Assembly: GCF_007004135.1 (NCBI RefSeq)
Contig: NZ_VJMG01000047.1
Span: 124,001 to 188,000 of the forward strand
DNA from: Affinirhizobium straminoryzae
GTDB taxonomy: Bacteria; Pseudomonadota; Alphaproteobacteria; Rhizobiales; Rhizobiaceae
DNA: 64,000 bases
Direction of reading: 5' to 3'
In this document: positions 1 through 9,788 of the stretch, piece after piece
How positions within the stretch are numbered: the stretch's first letter is position 1
Layout of the letters: the number at the start of each line of letters is the position of its first letter
Program-made: the position numbers and the translations under genes
Notes under the pieces: generated by a model
What the model was told of the DNA's origin: nothing
The model's input: only the letters and a program-made list of their open reading frames with translations
Databases searched by the model: none

Positions 1-2
1 CT

Positions 3-1073
3 GCGCGCGAACTTTCGCTGGCTGGCGCCTCCGTGCTGATCCTCGAGGAGGCGGGCGCCATCGGCACCGGCACCTCCTCGCGCAACAGCGAGGTCATCCA
101 TGCCGGGCTCTACTATCCGAAGGGCAGCCTGAAGGCCCGGCTCTGCGTCGAAGGTCGCGAAAGGCTCTATGATTTCTGCCTGAGCCACGGCGTGGAGCAT
201 CGCCGCGCCGGCAAGCTGGTCGTGGCGAGCGATCCCGGCGAACTGCAGGCGCTCGCGAACCTCAAGCAGAAGGGCGAGGCGAATGGCTGTACGGATCTGC
301 GGCTGCTGACGCGCGTCGAAGCGGAAGCACGGGAGCCGGCGCTTGCCTGCGTCGGCGCCCTCCTGTCGCCCTCGACCGGCATCATCGACAGCCACGGTCT
401 GATGTTGGCGCTACAGGGCGCTGCGGAGGAGAACGGTACGGCGATTGCCTTTCATGCCCCCTTCCTCTCGTCGCGTCGCATCCAGGACGGTTTTGTGGTG
501 CAGGCCGGCGGCGCCGAACCGCTGGAGCTTTCCACCACGATGATCGTCAATGCCGCCGGCCTCGCCGCCTCGCAGGTGGCGCGGACCATTGACGGACTGC
601 CGGTAGAGACGATTCCGGAGACCCGCTATGCCAGGGGCAACTACTTCCTGCTCGCCGGCCGGGCGCCGTTTGAGCATCTCATCTACCCGGCACCGCACAC
701 CCACGGGCTCGGTGTGCATCTGACGCTCGATCTGGGTGGACAGGCCCGCTTCGGGCCGGATGTCGAATGGATCGATACCATCGACTACAAGGTGCGGCCG
801 GAGCGCGTGGCCGGCTTTGCCGAGGCGATCCGCCGCTACTGGCCGGATCTGCCGGACGATGCGCTGGTACCCGGCTATAGCGGCATCCGCCCGAAAATCT
901 GCGGACCGGACGATCCGGCAGCGGATTTCCGTATCGACGGGCCGGAGGTGCATGGCGTGCCGGGACTGGTCAATCTCTACGGCATCGAAAGCCCGGGGCT
1001 GACAGCCTCGCTGGCGATTGCCCGCGAAATCGGCGACCGGCTTCTGCCGGACCGGCGCACACAGGCCGCCTGA
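3..1073 (+). CDS. FAD-dependent oxidoreductase, L-2-hydroxyglutarate oxidase-like (5' partial)
   Basis: The reading frame is open from the first bases of the window, so the true start and the first part of the FAD-binding fold lie upstream. The visible N-terminus ([17 protein letters not shown]) is the second half of a Rossmann beta-alpha-beta unit, followed by [19 protein letters not shown], typical of DAO-family flavoproteins of the LhgO/YgaF type. The C-terminal PGYSGIRPK and [17 protein letters not shown] segments fit the same family. These enzymes oxidise 2-hydroxy acids such as L-2-hydroxyglutarate with FAD. Family is clear; substrate is inferred only from resemblance. It ends 5 bp before the convergent neighbour's stop. 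Confidence 0.8.
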   Translation, partial: ARELSLAGASVLILEEAGAIGTGTSSRNSEVIHAGLYYPKGSLKARLCVEGRERLYDFCLSHGVEHRRAGKLVVASDPGELQALANLKQKGEANGCTDLRLLTRVEAEAREPALACVGALLSPSTGIIDSHGLMLALQGAAEENGTAIAFHAPFLSSRRIQDGFVVQAGGAEPLELSTTMIVNAAGLAASQVARTIDGLPVETIPETRYARGNYFLLAGRAPFEHLIYPAPHTHGLGVHLTLDLGGQARFGPDVEWIDTIDYKVRPERVAGFAEAIRRYWPDLPDDALVPGYSGIRPKICGPDDPAADFRIDGPEVHGVPGLVNLYGIESPGLTASLAIAREIGDRLLPDRRTQAA

Positions 1074-1078
1074 CAGGC

Positions 1079-1897
1079 CTATCCGCTCTCGGCAAAGCGC
1101 AGCCTCGCCTTGATCGGCAGATGGTCGGAGGCGACGCGGGCAAGGGCAGTATCATGCACCTTGACCTCGCCAAGCAGGCCCGGCCGGTTGCTGATGATGC
1201 GGTCGAGCGCCAGCACCGGCAGGCGCGAGGGGAAGCTCGGCACGGCCGGCGGCATGCCGCGGAACATCGGCGCGAGCGAATGCAGCGCGGAACGGTCGCC
1301 CAGCCGCCATTCGTTGAGATCGCCCATCAGCAGCGTCGGCGCGTCGCCGCGCCCGGAGAGAATGTCGAGGATCATGCGCGCCTGCTGCTGGCGCGAGCGG
1401 TTGAGGAGGCCGAGATGGGCGGCGATGACCCGCAGCATCCGCCCGTCCTGCATGTCGAGTTCGGTGATGAGCGCACCGCGCGGCTCCAGCCCCGGCAGCT
1501 TCACCTGATGCACGTCGCGCACCGCGCCCTGCCGGAAGAACAGCACATTGCCATGCCAGCCATGCGCCTTGGCGACGCCTGACAGCGGCACCGGCTGCAA
1601 GCCCGTCTCGCGCTCCACCCAGGCAAGGTCCAGCAGGCCGCGCCGTTCGCCGAACCGGGTATCGGCCTCCTGCAGGGCGAGAAGATCCGGGCCGATCTCG
1701 CGGATCACCTGGGCGATGCGGCCGGGATCGAAGCGCCCGTCGACACCGACGCATTTGTGAACATTGTAGGAGGCGACCAGCAGCGAGGCATCCGCCCGGC
1801 CCTCCTCATCGTCACCGAGGACCGAGCCGCGTTGCCTGCGATTGCGTAGCGAGTGCAGAATGTTGGCCCGCAGGGTCGGATTCGTCAGTTGCGTCAT
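1079..1897 (-). CDS. Endonuclease/exonuclease/phosphatase family protein
   Basis: This 272-residue protein carries the metal-dependent EEP (DNase I-like) fold. Visible motifs in order are SYNVHKCVG near residue 45, LLALQEAD (metal-binding Glu), AAHLGLLNRSR, MGDLNEW (Asp/Asn pair) and the C-terminal SDHLPIKA (catalytic Asp-His). It lacks a signal peptide or membrane segment, so it is probably cytosolic. The next gene, on the same strand about 75 bp upstream, encodes a cardiolipin synthase-like phospholipase D. The nucleic-acid or phospho-ester substrate cannot be told from sequence. The start may lie a little downstream because the first 40 residues are not part of the conserved fold. Confidence 0.85.
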   Translation of the reverse strand: MTQLTNPTLRANILHSLRNRRQRGSVLGDDEEGRADASLLVASYNVHKCVGVDGRFDPGRIAQVIREIGPDLLALQEADTRFGERRGLLDLAWVERETGLQPVPLSGVAKAHGWHGNVLFFRQGAVRDVHQVKLPGLEPRGALITELDMQDGRMLRVIAAHLGLLNRSRQQQARMILDILSGRGDAPTLLMGDLNEWRLGDRSALHSLAPMFRGMPPAVPSFPSRLPVLALDRIISNRPGLLGEVKVHDTALARVASDHLPIKARLRFAESG

Positions 1898-1972
1898 GCC
1901 GTGGGCCAGAATGTCATCGCAGTCATCATGATCAGACTATAGCGCCTCGCGGCAGGGCTTCCAGAGCCTGCA

Positions 1973-3454
1973 TCAAAGATAGGGTGAGCCGAGCCAGAGA
2001 ATGCGGTCGATCAGGCGCAGCGCGAAAGGCCGGGCCCTCAGCGCCTCCAGCGTCACCGGTGTGGCGGTCTTCAGCATCCGATCGGTGCGTTCCTCCAGCA
2101 GGCGGGCGAAATCGAGATCGTAAACCTCGACATCGACCTCGAAATTGAGGCGCAGCGAGCGCGGATCGAGATTGGAGGACCCGATATAGGCCCAGCGTCC
2201 ATCCACCACCAGAAGCTTGGAATGGTTGAACGGACCATTGGCACGCCAGATGCGGCAATCGCCCTTCAACACCTGATCGAACTGCGCAGTCATGGCGCGA
2301 TCCACCAGTGTCAGGTTGTTGGAAGCTGGCACGATGATATCGACAGAGACCCCGCGCCGGGCGGCCGTCGCCAGCGCCGCGATCAGTTCGCGATCCGGCA
2401 GGAAATAGGGGGAGACGATGCGGATCGAGGTGCGGGCGACGGAAAAGGCGCCCATCAGGATCTGCTGGTTGGCTTCGAGGCTGCGATCCGGGCCAGACGC
2501 CACCGCACGCGCGAGCATGGGGCTGCCGGGGCGGGTGGCGGGCGTTGCGATCTGCCAGGCCTCGCCGGACAGCAGCTCGCCGCTCACGAAGCGCCAGTCC
2601 TCGGCCGCCACCGAAAAGAGATCGGCGACCACCGGGCCCGTCAGCCGGAAATGCGTATCGATGGCATGGACGACACCGGCATCATCGCGGGCGAAATCCT
2701 CCCGGATGTTCATGCCGCCGGTGAAGGCGACATGGCCATCCACCACCAGGATCTTGCGGTGAGTGCGCAGGTTCGCATAGGGCAGGCGCAGGCCCATGAT
2801 GACATTGCCGTTGAAGACATCCACCGTGACGCCGCCTTCGGCCAGCAGGCCAAGCACGCTCGGCACCGAATAGCGGGCGCCGACGGCATCGATCAGCACC
2901 CGCACCGCCACGCCACGCTTCACCGCCTCCGCCAGCGCTGTGGCAAAGCGGCGGCCGATGCGGTCACGGTCGAAGATATAGGTTTCGAGCAGGATGCTGC
3001 GCCTGGCCCCGGCAATCGCCTGCAGCATGGCCTCATAGGCCGCATCGCCGCCATCCAGAATCTCGATCGTGTTGCCGGTGGTGAGGAAATAGCGGTTGAC
3101 CCTGTCGCCCAGCGTCTTCATCGCCTGGAACCGCCGGCCGAACTGGGCGGCAACCGCTGCATCTTCCGCGTCGAATACCTCGATATGATCGACAAAGGCA
3201 TCGCCGAGCAGCTGGCGCTGGTTGCCGAGCGCGCTGCGGCGCATGCGGTTGATGCCGGCGATCAGATAGAGCAGCGCGCCGATGATCGGCGACAGCAGGA
3301 TGACGCCGACCCAGCCGACGGCAGAGCGCACCTCTTCCTTGGTCATCGTGACGTGAATGGCTGCGGGCACTCCCATCAGAACGGAAAGTGCAAAGACAAT
3401 GTGCGGCCAGTAGTGGGCAATAAGATCCAGCATCGGCTGGAATATAGGGCCCAT
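1973..3454 (-). CDS. cls: Cardiolipin synthase-like phospholipase D
   Basis: This 493-residue protein has the cardiolipin synthase layout: two N-terminal transmembrane segments (about residues 8-30 and 40-62), then two PLD domains each with an HKD motif (THRKILVVDGHVAFTGG and NHSKLLVVDGRWAYIGSSN). Bacterial enzymes of this type condense two phosphatidylglycerol molecules to cardiolipin and glycerol at the inner membrane. Both HKD motifs are intact, so it should be active. An alternative start is the Met at residue 8 (MLDLIAHYW). A phosphatidyltransferase acting on another alcohol cannot be excluded. Confidence 0.87.
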   Translation of the reverse strand: MGPIFQPMLDLIAHYWPHIVFALSVLMGVPAAIHVTMTKEEVRSAVGWVGVILLSPIIGALLYLIAGINRMRRSALGNQRQLLGDAFVDHIEVFDAEDAAVAAQFGRRFQAMKTLGDRVNRYFLTTGNTIEILDGGDAAYEAMLQAIAGARRSILLETYIFDRDRIGRRFATALAEAVKRGVAVRVLIDAVGARYSVPSVLGLLAEGGVTVDVFNGNVIMGLRLPYANLRTHRKILVVDGHVAFTGGMNIREDFARDDAGVVHAIDTHFRLTGPVVADLFSVAAEDWRFVSGELLSGEAWQIATPATRPGSPMLARAVASGPDRSLEANQQILMGAFSVARTSIRIVSPYFLPDRELIAALATAARRGVSVDIIVPASNNLTLVDRAMTAQFDQVLKGDCRIWRANGPFNHSKLLVVDGRWAYIGSSNLDPRSLRLNFEVDVEVYDLDFARLLEERTDRMLKTATPVTLEALRARPFALRLIDRILWLGSPYL

Positions 3455-3497
3455 CGCGGCGGGCGCAATCAGGCACCCGCCGCGATGAAGAAGAAGA

Positions 3498-4856
3498 TCA
3501 GGCGACCTTCAGCTGCGCCTGGAACTGGTCGAGCGAGGCTTCGAAGATATCGAACATCGCGCCCACCTGCTGTTCCGTGATGATCAGCGGCGGGCAGAGC
3601 GCCAGCGAATCGCCGATGGCACGCGAGAACAGGCCGTTTTCCTGCATCACGGCCGCAAGCTTCGGACCGAGCTGGCCGGTGGCAAAACCCTCGCGGGGGG
3701 CAAGCTCGAGCGCGCCGATCAGGCCTATGCCACGCGCCTCGATCGCCAGCGGATGGCTCTCCAGCGCCTTGAAGCGCGACTGGAACAGCGGCGCCAGCGC
3801 CTGCACATTGCCGAGCAGGTTGCGCTCCTCGATGATCGCGAGGTTTTCGAGCGCGACAGCGGCCGCGACCGGATGGCCGGAGCCGGTATAGCCATGGCCG
3901 AAAGTGCCGATGCGGCCGGATTCCTCGGCGATCGGCTGGTAGACGCGGTCGTTGATCAGCAGCGCCGAGATCGGCTGGTAGGAAGACGACAACTGCTTGG
4001 AGACGGTGATGATGTCCGGCTCCAGCCCCATGGTGGTGGTGCCGAACATTTCGCCGGTGCGACCGAAGCCGCAGATCACCTCGTCGGCGATCAGCAGGAT
4101 GTCATGCTTCTTCAGCACCGCCTGGATCGCCTGCCAGTAACCGGCCGGCGGCACGATGACGCCACCGGCACCCATCACAGGCTCACCGATGAAGGCGGCG
4201 ATGGTCTCGGCCCCTTCCCGTTCGATCAGCGCTTCGAGATCGGCCGCGCAGCGGGCCACGAAAGCGGCCTCATCCTCGCCTTCCTGCGCAAAGGCGCGGA
4301 AATGCGGGCAATTGGTGTGAAAGATCCCCGGCAGCGGCAGGTCGAAGGAGCGGTGATTGTTCGGCAGGCCCGTCAGGCTGGCGCTTGCCAGGGTGACGCC
4401 GTGATAGCCCTTGATGCGGGAAATGATCTTCTTCTTTTCCGGCTTGCCGAGCGCGTTCGAGCGGTACCAGATCATCTTGATCGCGGTGTCGTTGGCCTCG
4501 GAACCGGAATTGGTGAAATAGGCCTTGGACATCGGCACCGGCGCCATCCGGATCAGCTTTTCTGCCAGATCGACCGCCGGCCCGTGCGTGCGGGCGCTAA
4601 AGGTGTGGTAATAGGGAAGCGTTTCCAGCTGCCGGCGCGCGGCCTCGACCAGCCGCTGCTCACCGAAGCCGACGGCAACGCTCCAGAGACCGGCCATACC
4701 CTCGATATAGCGCTTTCCGCTGGCGTCATAGACATAGATGCCTTCGCCGCGCTCGATTGCCAGCGCCCCGTCGCGCTCCAGCGCCTTCGCATTGGTATAG
4801 GAATGCAGATGATAGGCCCTGTCGCGGCCTTCGATGGAATTCGGCTGGATCGTCAT
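3498..4856 (-). CDS. Class III (omega) aminotransferase, PLP-dependent
   Basis: This 452-residue fold-type I aminotransferase contains FTNSGSEANDTAIKM for phosphate binding, GYHGVTLASASLTG, the ADEVICGFGRTGEMFG segment, and the PLP lysine at about residue 287 in TVSKQLSSSYQP. The family transfers amino groups between omega-amino acids or amines and pyruvate or a 2-oxoacid. The start at 4856 (MTIQPNSIEG) is preceded by AGGAAG with 4 bases before the ATG; an upstream in-frame Met adds 19 non-conserved residues. Neighbours do not reveal the substrate; beta-alanine, putrescine or GABA-type amines are candidates only by family. Confidence 0.87.
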   Translation of the reverse strand: MTIQPNSIEGRDRAYHLHSYTNAKALERDGALAIERGEGIYVYDASGKRYIEGMAGLWSVAVGFGEQRLVEAARRQLETLPYYHTFSARTHGPAVDLAEKLIRMAPVPMSKAYFTNSGSEANDTAIKMIWYRSNALGKPEKKKIISRIKGYHGVTLASASLTGLPNNHRSFDLPLPGIFHTNCPHFRAFAQEGEDEAAFVARCAADLEALIEREGAETIAAFIGEPVMGAGGVIVPPAGYWQAIQAVLKKHDILLIADEVICGFGRTGEMFGTTTMGLEPDIITVSKQLSSSYQPISALLINDRVYQPIAEESGRIGTFGHGYTGSGHPVAAAVALENLAIIEERNLLGNVQALAPLFQSRFKALESHPLAIEARGIGLIGALELAPREGFATGQLGPKLAAVMQENGLFSRAIGDSLALCPPLIITEQQVGAMFDIFEASLDQFQAQLKVA

Positions 4857-5064
4857 GGGGCTTCCTGCGATATCTTGAGGGTGAAATTTCGCGATCTGCG
4901 ATCGCAATATCACGATCTCGGAGCAAACGAAAGCACTGCTTCGGCCTGTCCCGAAATGTAACTCCTGAGAAAATTTTTTTACAAAAATCTAACCCTGTCC
5001 TGAGAAGGTTGCGACAGACTATCGAAATAACCAGAAGCAAAGCCGCCATCCGGGGAACCATGTC

Positions 5065-6183
5065 ATGACAAGCGCCAGAAGCCTTGCCACAACCCAACCG
5101 CAGATCCCTGCCACGCCGCGCTCCATGCGCGTGGTGACGGACGGGATCAGCATAGACCTGCAGCGGTTCAGCGCCGACAACACGCATGTGGTCAAGCAGA
5201 TCAAGCTTCTGGCCATCAACGCACTGATCGAGGCCGCACGCGCCGGCGAGACGGGCAAGGGCTTTGCCGTCGTTGCCAACGAGGTGCAGCGGCTGGCGCA
5301 GGTGGCGACGGACATTTCGGGACGTTTCGAAAGCAATGTGCTCGGCCGCATCGGGCTCAGCCGCACCATGGCCGACCAGCTGGTGACCGAAATGGAAGGC
5401 GTGCGCCTGACCGACCTTGCCCAGACGCTCGTGCAGCTGATCGTGCGCAATCTTTTCGAACGCACGGCCGACGTGCGCTGGTGGGCAACCGACCCGGCAC
5501 TCTGGGAGGCGCTGCAGGCCCCTTCGCCGGACAAGGCCGACTATGCCGCCACCCGGCTTGGCGTCATCAACCGCTTCTACACGGTCTACCACGATCTGGT
5601 GATGACCGACCTCTCCGGCCGCATCATCGCCTCCTCCAACCCCGCCCATCAGCGGCGTCTCGTCGGACGTTCGCTGGCCGGCGATCCGTGGTTTGAGGCC
5701 GCCGCCCGCTGTGCCTCCGGCGATGAGTACATCGTCGACGAGGTCAAGGAGAGCCCGCTGCACGAGGGCCATCACGTGCTGGTCTATGCCACCGGCATCC
5801 GCGAAGGCGGACGCGGCGACGGGCGCCTCATCGGCACGCTCGGCGTCTATTTCGACTGGCAGAACCAGGGTCATGCCATCGTAGAGAAGGAAGCGAACCT
5901 GCCGGAACAGCAGGCCGGCCGCACCACGGTGATGCTGCTCGACGAAAAGGCGAGGGTGATTGCCTGCAACCGGCCGGAGCGGCTGTTCACCCATTTTGCG
6001 CTGAAGGTGGAAGGCGGCCGCCAGAAGGGCAGCTATTACAACGAGCAGGGCGCCATCGTCGCCTATGCGCGAACCCTCGGCTACGAGGATTATGACGGGC
6101 TTGGCTGGTACGGTGTCGTGGTGCAGGAGACCGAAAGCGACGAGGCAATCCGCGGCCAGCTCGACCTGCGCGCCAGCCGCTGA
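5065..6183 (+). CDS. Soluble chemoreceptor-tip / Cache-like sensor protein
   Basis: This 372-residue protein starts with a stretch matching the cytoplasmic tip of methyl-accepting chemotaxis proteins ([31 protein letters not shown] at about residues 48-80). The rest looks like a Cache/PAS-type sensor: [47 protein letters not shown]. No signal peptide, transmembrane helix or HAMP domain is visible, and the order is the reverse of a normal chemoreceptor. It may bind a small molecule in the cytosol and engage CheA/CheW arrays, or be a receptor remnant. GGGGA precedes the start by about 8 bases. Role is inferred. Confidence 0.7.
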   Translation: MTSARSLATTQPQIPATPRSMRVVTDGISIDLQRFSADNTHVVKQIKLLAINALIEAARAGETGKGFAVVANEVQRLAQVATDISGRFESNVLGRIGLSRTMADQLVTEMEGVRLTDLAQTLVQLIVRNLFERTADVRWWATDPALWEALQAPSPDKADYAATRLGVINRFYTVYHDLVMTDLSGRIIASSNPAHQRRLVGRSLAGDPWFEAAARCASGDEYIVDEVKESPLHEGHHVLVYATGIREGGRGDGRLIGTLGVYFDWQNQGHAIVEKEANLPEQQAGRTTVMLLDEKARVIACNRPERLFTHFALKVEGGRQKGSYYNEQGAIVAYARTLGYEDYDGLGWYGVVVQETESDEAIRGQLDLRASR

Positions 6184-6228
6184 TCTCTTTGGTCGTCGCC
6201 TGTCAGCCTCGACAGGCCGGGAAGCCCG

Positions 6229-7671
6229 TTACCGGGCCCGGCGTCGCCTGCCCATGGCCTCGACCGGCGGCTCCGTGCCTTCCGGGATCGGGCTGCGATA
6301 GGCCTGGCCCTTCAGCCGGCGCTTGAGATCGGCCCAGGCGGCCTGCCGCAGCTGTTCGCTCTGCAGGGCGGCAAGACCGGTAGCAGCCATGGCCTTGGCG
6401 GTCGCAATCATGCCCTTGTGGGCGATGCCGCTCTTGCCCTGCGCAACCACCTGCCAGGTGTGCAGCTGCGTGCCGATGGCCAGCGTCGGACCATAGGCCT
6501 GCACCGTCGGCACCACCCAGCTGACATCGGCCACATCCGTCGAACCGCCCATCTGGCGCACCTCATTATGGGCCGGCAGGATGAAATCGGCGAGCGGAAT
6601 ATCGCGCTCCTCCAGCCGCTCCTGCGCCCAGCTGGCGGCAATGTCCTCCGGGCTCAGCGTCGCGCGGATCGCCTCGGCAAAGGCGACATCCTTCGCGTCG
6701 AAATCGGGTGCGCCCATGCTCTGCCAGATGTCCTGCATCACCTCCATCAGCGGTGTGTTGACGATGAGGTTGGAGACGCCGGAAAGGATCTTGTGCTCCA
6801 TCTTCGTCTCGGTCATCAGGGCGGCACCCTCGGCCACCTTCTTCACCCGCTCGATCAGGGAGAACAGGCCGGAAAGTTCCGGCGCGCGCACCACATAGCG
6901 CACCTTGGCATGTGCCTGCACAACGTTCGGGGAAATGCCGCCGGCATCGAGCAGCGCATAATGGATGCGGCATTCCTGGTGCATGTGCTCACGCAGATAG
7001 TTCACGCCGACATTCATCAGTTCGACGGCATCGAGCGCGCTGCGGCCAAGCTCGGGGCTCGCGGCCGCATGCGAGGCGCGGCCAGTAAAGGTGAAATCGA
7101 TGCGGCAATTGGCAAGCGACGTTTCCCGTTGCACGCCGGCAAAATTGCTCGGATGCCAGCAGATGGCGATATCGACATCCTCGAAGGCGCCGGAGCGCAC
7201 CATGAAGGCCTTGGCCGCACCGCCCTCTTCCGCCGGGCAGCCGTAGTAGCGCACGCGGCCGGGCGTGCCGGTCGCCTCCAGCCAGTCCTTCAGTGCGGTG
7301 GCGGCCAGCAGCGAGGCGGAACCCAGGAGATTGTGGCCGCAACCATGGCCGTTGGCCCCGGCCGTCAGTGGCTCGTGATGGGCAAGGCCCGCCTTCTGGC
7401 TGAGCCCCGCCAGCGCATCATATTCGCCGAGAAAGGCGATCACCGGGCCGCCCTCGCCCGCCTCGCCGATCAGCGCGGTCGGAATGTCGGCGACGTTTTC
7501 GGTGATGCGAAAGCCCTGCGCTTCCAGCATTTCCCGATGGGCGGCCGCCGATTCCTCTTCCATGTAGCAGGTTTCCGGGGTCGCCCAGACCCGGTCCGCC
7601 AATTCGGTGAACACCTCCCGCTTTCTGTCGACCGCATCGAAGATTTCGGGGAGGTTGCTGCTCATGGACAT
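6229..7671 (-). CDS. M20 family amidohydrolase, AbgB-like
   Basis: This 480-residue metallo-amidohydrolase of the M20 family resembles the AbgB subunit of p-aminobenzoyl-glutamate hydrolase. Metal-ligand motifs are visible: GANGHGCGHNLLGS, CPAEEGGAAKAFM with its paired Glu, CWHPSNF, RASHAAASPELG and the C-terminal IAHKGMI. It should hydrolyse an N-acyl or aminobenzoyl-amino acid bond in the cytosol. No AbgA partner or AbgT transporter is adjacent, so the substrate is open. The start is supported by AGGTGA six bases before the ATG. The last residues are basic (GRRRRAR), which is unusual but not diagnostic. Confidence 0.83.
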   Translation of the reverse strand: MSMSSNLPEIFDAVDRKREVFTELADRVWATPETCYMEEESAAAHREMLEAQGFRITENVADIPTALIGEAGEGGPVIAFLGEYDALAGLSQKAGLAHHEPLTAGANGHGCGHNLLGSASLLAATALKDWLEATGTPGRVRYYGCPAEEGGAAKAFMVRSGAFEDVDIAICWHPSNFAGVQRETSLANCRIDFTFTGRASHAAASPELGRSALDAVELMNVGVNYLREHMHQECRIHYALLDAGGISPNVVQAHAKVRYVVRAPELSGLFSLIERVKKVAEGAALMTETKMEHKILSGVSNLIVNTPLMEVMQDIWQSMGAPDFDAKDVAFAEAIRATLSPEDIAASWAQERLEERDIPLADFILPAHNEVRQMGGSTDVADVSWVVPTVQAYGPTLAIGTQLHTWQVVAQGKSGIAHKGMIATAKAMAATGLAALQSEQLRQAAWADLKRRLKGQAYRSPIPEGTEPPVEAMGRRRRAR

Positions 7672-7753
7672 CGGATTTCACCTGCATGCGACAATCATGG
7701 ATGGCCCGGACCCTATCCCAGCAGCGACAGAATGCAAACCTTTCTTGCAGGCT

Positions 7754-8785
7754 TCAACAATGCCAGTTTTCTGAGCAGAGGGCGGTTTCCAGCCGTTTCC
7801 ACTCCTGCGTCCGTGGCAGCCCGACCCGCAGACAATCCGGCCGCTCGGCAAAGCGGCGCACCAGAATGCCCGCCTGCCCCAGATGCTCGAACAGGGCGCC
7901 AGCGCGAGGATGGCGCAGATAGCGAAACAGCGGCGTGCCGCCGCAAACGGCAACCTCGGCCCCGGCCAGCAGGGCATCGAGCCGCGCTGCCTCCTGCGAA
8001 AGCTGCACGCGCATCCCCGCCTGCCAGGCGCGATCGGACAGCGCCTCCAGGCCGATGGAGAGCGTCGGGCCGGGGATCGCCCAGGGCCCGAGATGCGCGC
8101 AAAGCCGCTCAGCGACAGGGGGTGCTGCCACGGCAAAGCCGAGGCGAACGCCAGCCAGCCCATAGAACTTGCCGAAGGAGCGCAGCACGGCGATCCCCTC
8201 ATCCACCGCGCCTGCGACCGAAGCCTGCGGATCGATCACATCGAGAAAGGCCTCGTCCACGACCAGCAGCCCGCCCTTTGCCGCAAGATGCCGGCCGAGC
8301 GCCAGCAGGTCATCACGTGCGACGATCCGCCCGTCCGGATTGTTCGGATTGACGACGATGGCGAGATCCGCCGCCTGGAGAGCGGAAAGATCCGCCGTTT
8401 CGTGAACCGCAAAGCCGGCAAGGCGCGCCATATGTGCATGCTCGGCATAGGTCGGCGAGAGGATCGCAGCCCGCTTGCCGCCCGCCGCAGTGCGGCCGAA
8501 GACCGCCTCGATCAGCAGCGGCAACAGGATCTGCGTGCCGGGAGCAGCCGCCAGATGCGCCGGCGAGGGCGCACCGTAAAGATCTGCCGCGCATGCCTTC
8601 AGGCGCGCAAGATCGGCGGGTTCCGGCAGGCGGGAGAAAGCGGTGGCCGCCGGCGGCGAAAAAGGATAGGCGTGCGGATTGATGCCGGTGGAGAGATCGA
8701 TCCACGGCGCCGGCGCCTGCGGAAACAGCTGTTCCGCACGGCGAAGGTTGCCGCCATGCTCGATTGCGCCTCCGGACAGATTCAT
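7754..8785 (-). CDS. cobC: L-threonine-O-3-phosphate decarboxylase, cobalamin aminopropanol arm
   Basis: This 343-residue class I/II aminotransferase-fold enzyme (WIDLSTGINPHAYP, NPNNPDGRI, DEAFLDV, RSFGKFYGLAGVRLGF with the PLP lysine) is the CobC/CobD-type decarboxylase. It makes (R)-1-amino-2-propanol phosphate, the linker of the nucleotide loop in adenosylcobalamin. The start is chosen at 8785 because AGGAGAGGCGG directly precedes that ATG; the longer frame reads into the divergent cobD start. CobC and cobD start codons lie about 30 bp apart, so they share one control region, and CobD uses the product of CobC. Confidence 0.9.
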   Translation of the reverse strand: MNLSGGAIEHGGNLRRAEQLFPQAPAPWIDLSTGINPHAYPFSPPAATAFSRLPEPADLARLKACAADLYGAPSPAHLAAAPGTQILLPLLIEAVFGRTAAGGKRAAILSPTYAEHAHMARLAGFAVHETADLSALQAADLAIVVNPNNPDGRIVARDDLLALGRHLAAKGGLLVVDEAFLDVIDPQASVAGAVDEGIAVLRSFGKFYGLAGVRLGFAVAAPPVAERLCAHLGPWAIPGPTLSIGLEALSDRAWQAGMRVQLSQEAARLDALLAGAEVAVCGGTPLFRYLRHPRAGALFEHLGQAGILVRRFAERPDCLRVGLPRTQEWKRLETALCSENWHC

Positions 8786-8816
8786 CCGCCTCTCCTGCAG
8801 CTTGTCAGTCCCGCCC

Positions 8817-9788
8817 ATGGCCCTCTCTCTCGCCTTCCTGGCTCTCGTTATTGAACGGCTTCTCGGTTATCCGCAATGGCTGGTCGATCGCATCGGCCAT
8901 CCGGTGATCTGGATCGGCCGGCTGATCGGGGCTCTGGAAACCCGCTTCAACCGGCTGGACCAGTCCTTCGCGCGTCGCAAGGCTCTGGGTGTCGCAACCT
9001 TCATCGTCCTTCTGACGGTTACGGGCACGGCGGCGATCGTGATCGAGAGCGCGCTTCTGTGGCTGCCGCTCGGCATCCTCGTCGTCGCCCTCGTCTCGTC
9101 CAGCCTGCTCGCCCAGAAAAGTCTGGAGGACCATGTGCGGGCGGTCGCCGACGCGCTGGAGAGCGGCGGGCTTGTTGCCGGCCGCAAGGCCGTTTCGATG
9201 ATCGTCGGGCGCGATCCCGACCAGCTGGACGAGGCGGGCGTGTGCCGCGCCGCCATCGAAAGCCTCGCGGAAAACTTTTCCGACGGCATCACCGCCCCGG
9301 CCGTCTGGCTCGGCCTGCTCGGCTTGCCAGGTGCTGCGCTCTACAAGGCGACCAACACCGCCGACAGCATGATCGGCCACAGGAATGCGCGCTACGGCGC
9401 CTATGGCTGGGCGGCGGCCCGTTTCGACGATCTCGTCAACCTGCCCGCCTCGCGCCTTACCGCGCTTCTGTTCATCGCGGCGGCCGCCATGACGCCCGGT
9501 GCTGCGCCGCGAGCGGCCTGGCAGGCCGTGCGCCGTGATGCGGGAAAGCACAAATCCCCCAATGCCGGCTGGCCGGAGGCCGCGATGGCCGGCGCGCTCG
9601 GCCTCGGTCTTGCCGGTCCGCGCGTCTATGGCGGCGTGCTGGTGGACGATCACGTGATGGGCGAAGGGGGCCGCCGCGAAGCGACAGCCATCGACATCCG
9701 CCGCGCGCTTGCGCTTTCCCGCACCGCCGACCAGCTGCTGATCATCCTGTTCGGCCTGCTCGCCGTCGGCTTTATCGTGCTAGTCTGA
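8817..9788 (+). CDS. cobD: Adenosylcobinamide-phosphate synthase (CbiB/CobD membrane protein)
   Basis: This 323-residue polytopic membrane protein has the CbiB/CobD signature: [29 protein letters not shown] at the N-terminus, [34 protein letters not shown] and [14 protein letters not shown]. It attaches aminopropanol (phosphate) to adenosylcobyric acid at the inner membrane. The ATG at 8817 fits the family N-terminus, although no strong ribosome-binding site precedes it. It is divergent from cobC and its 3' end overlaps the convergent cobQ by 17 bp. Confidence 0.92.
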   Translation: MALSLAFLALVIERLLGYPQWLVDRIGHPVIWIGRLIGALETRFNRLDQSFARRKALGVATFIVLLTVTGTAAIVIESALLWLPLGILVVALVSSSLLAQKSLEDHVRAVADALESGGLVAGRKAVSMIVGRDPDQLDEAGVCRAAIESLAENFSDGITAPAVWLGLLGLPGAALYKATNTADSMIGHRNARYGAYGWAAARFDDLVNLPASRLTALLFIAAAAMTPGAAPRAAWQAVRRDAGKHKSPNAGWPEAAMAGALGLGLAGPRVYGGVLVDDHVMGEGGRREATAIDIRRALALSRTADQLLIILFGLLAVGFIVLV

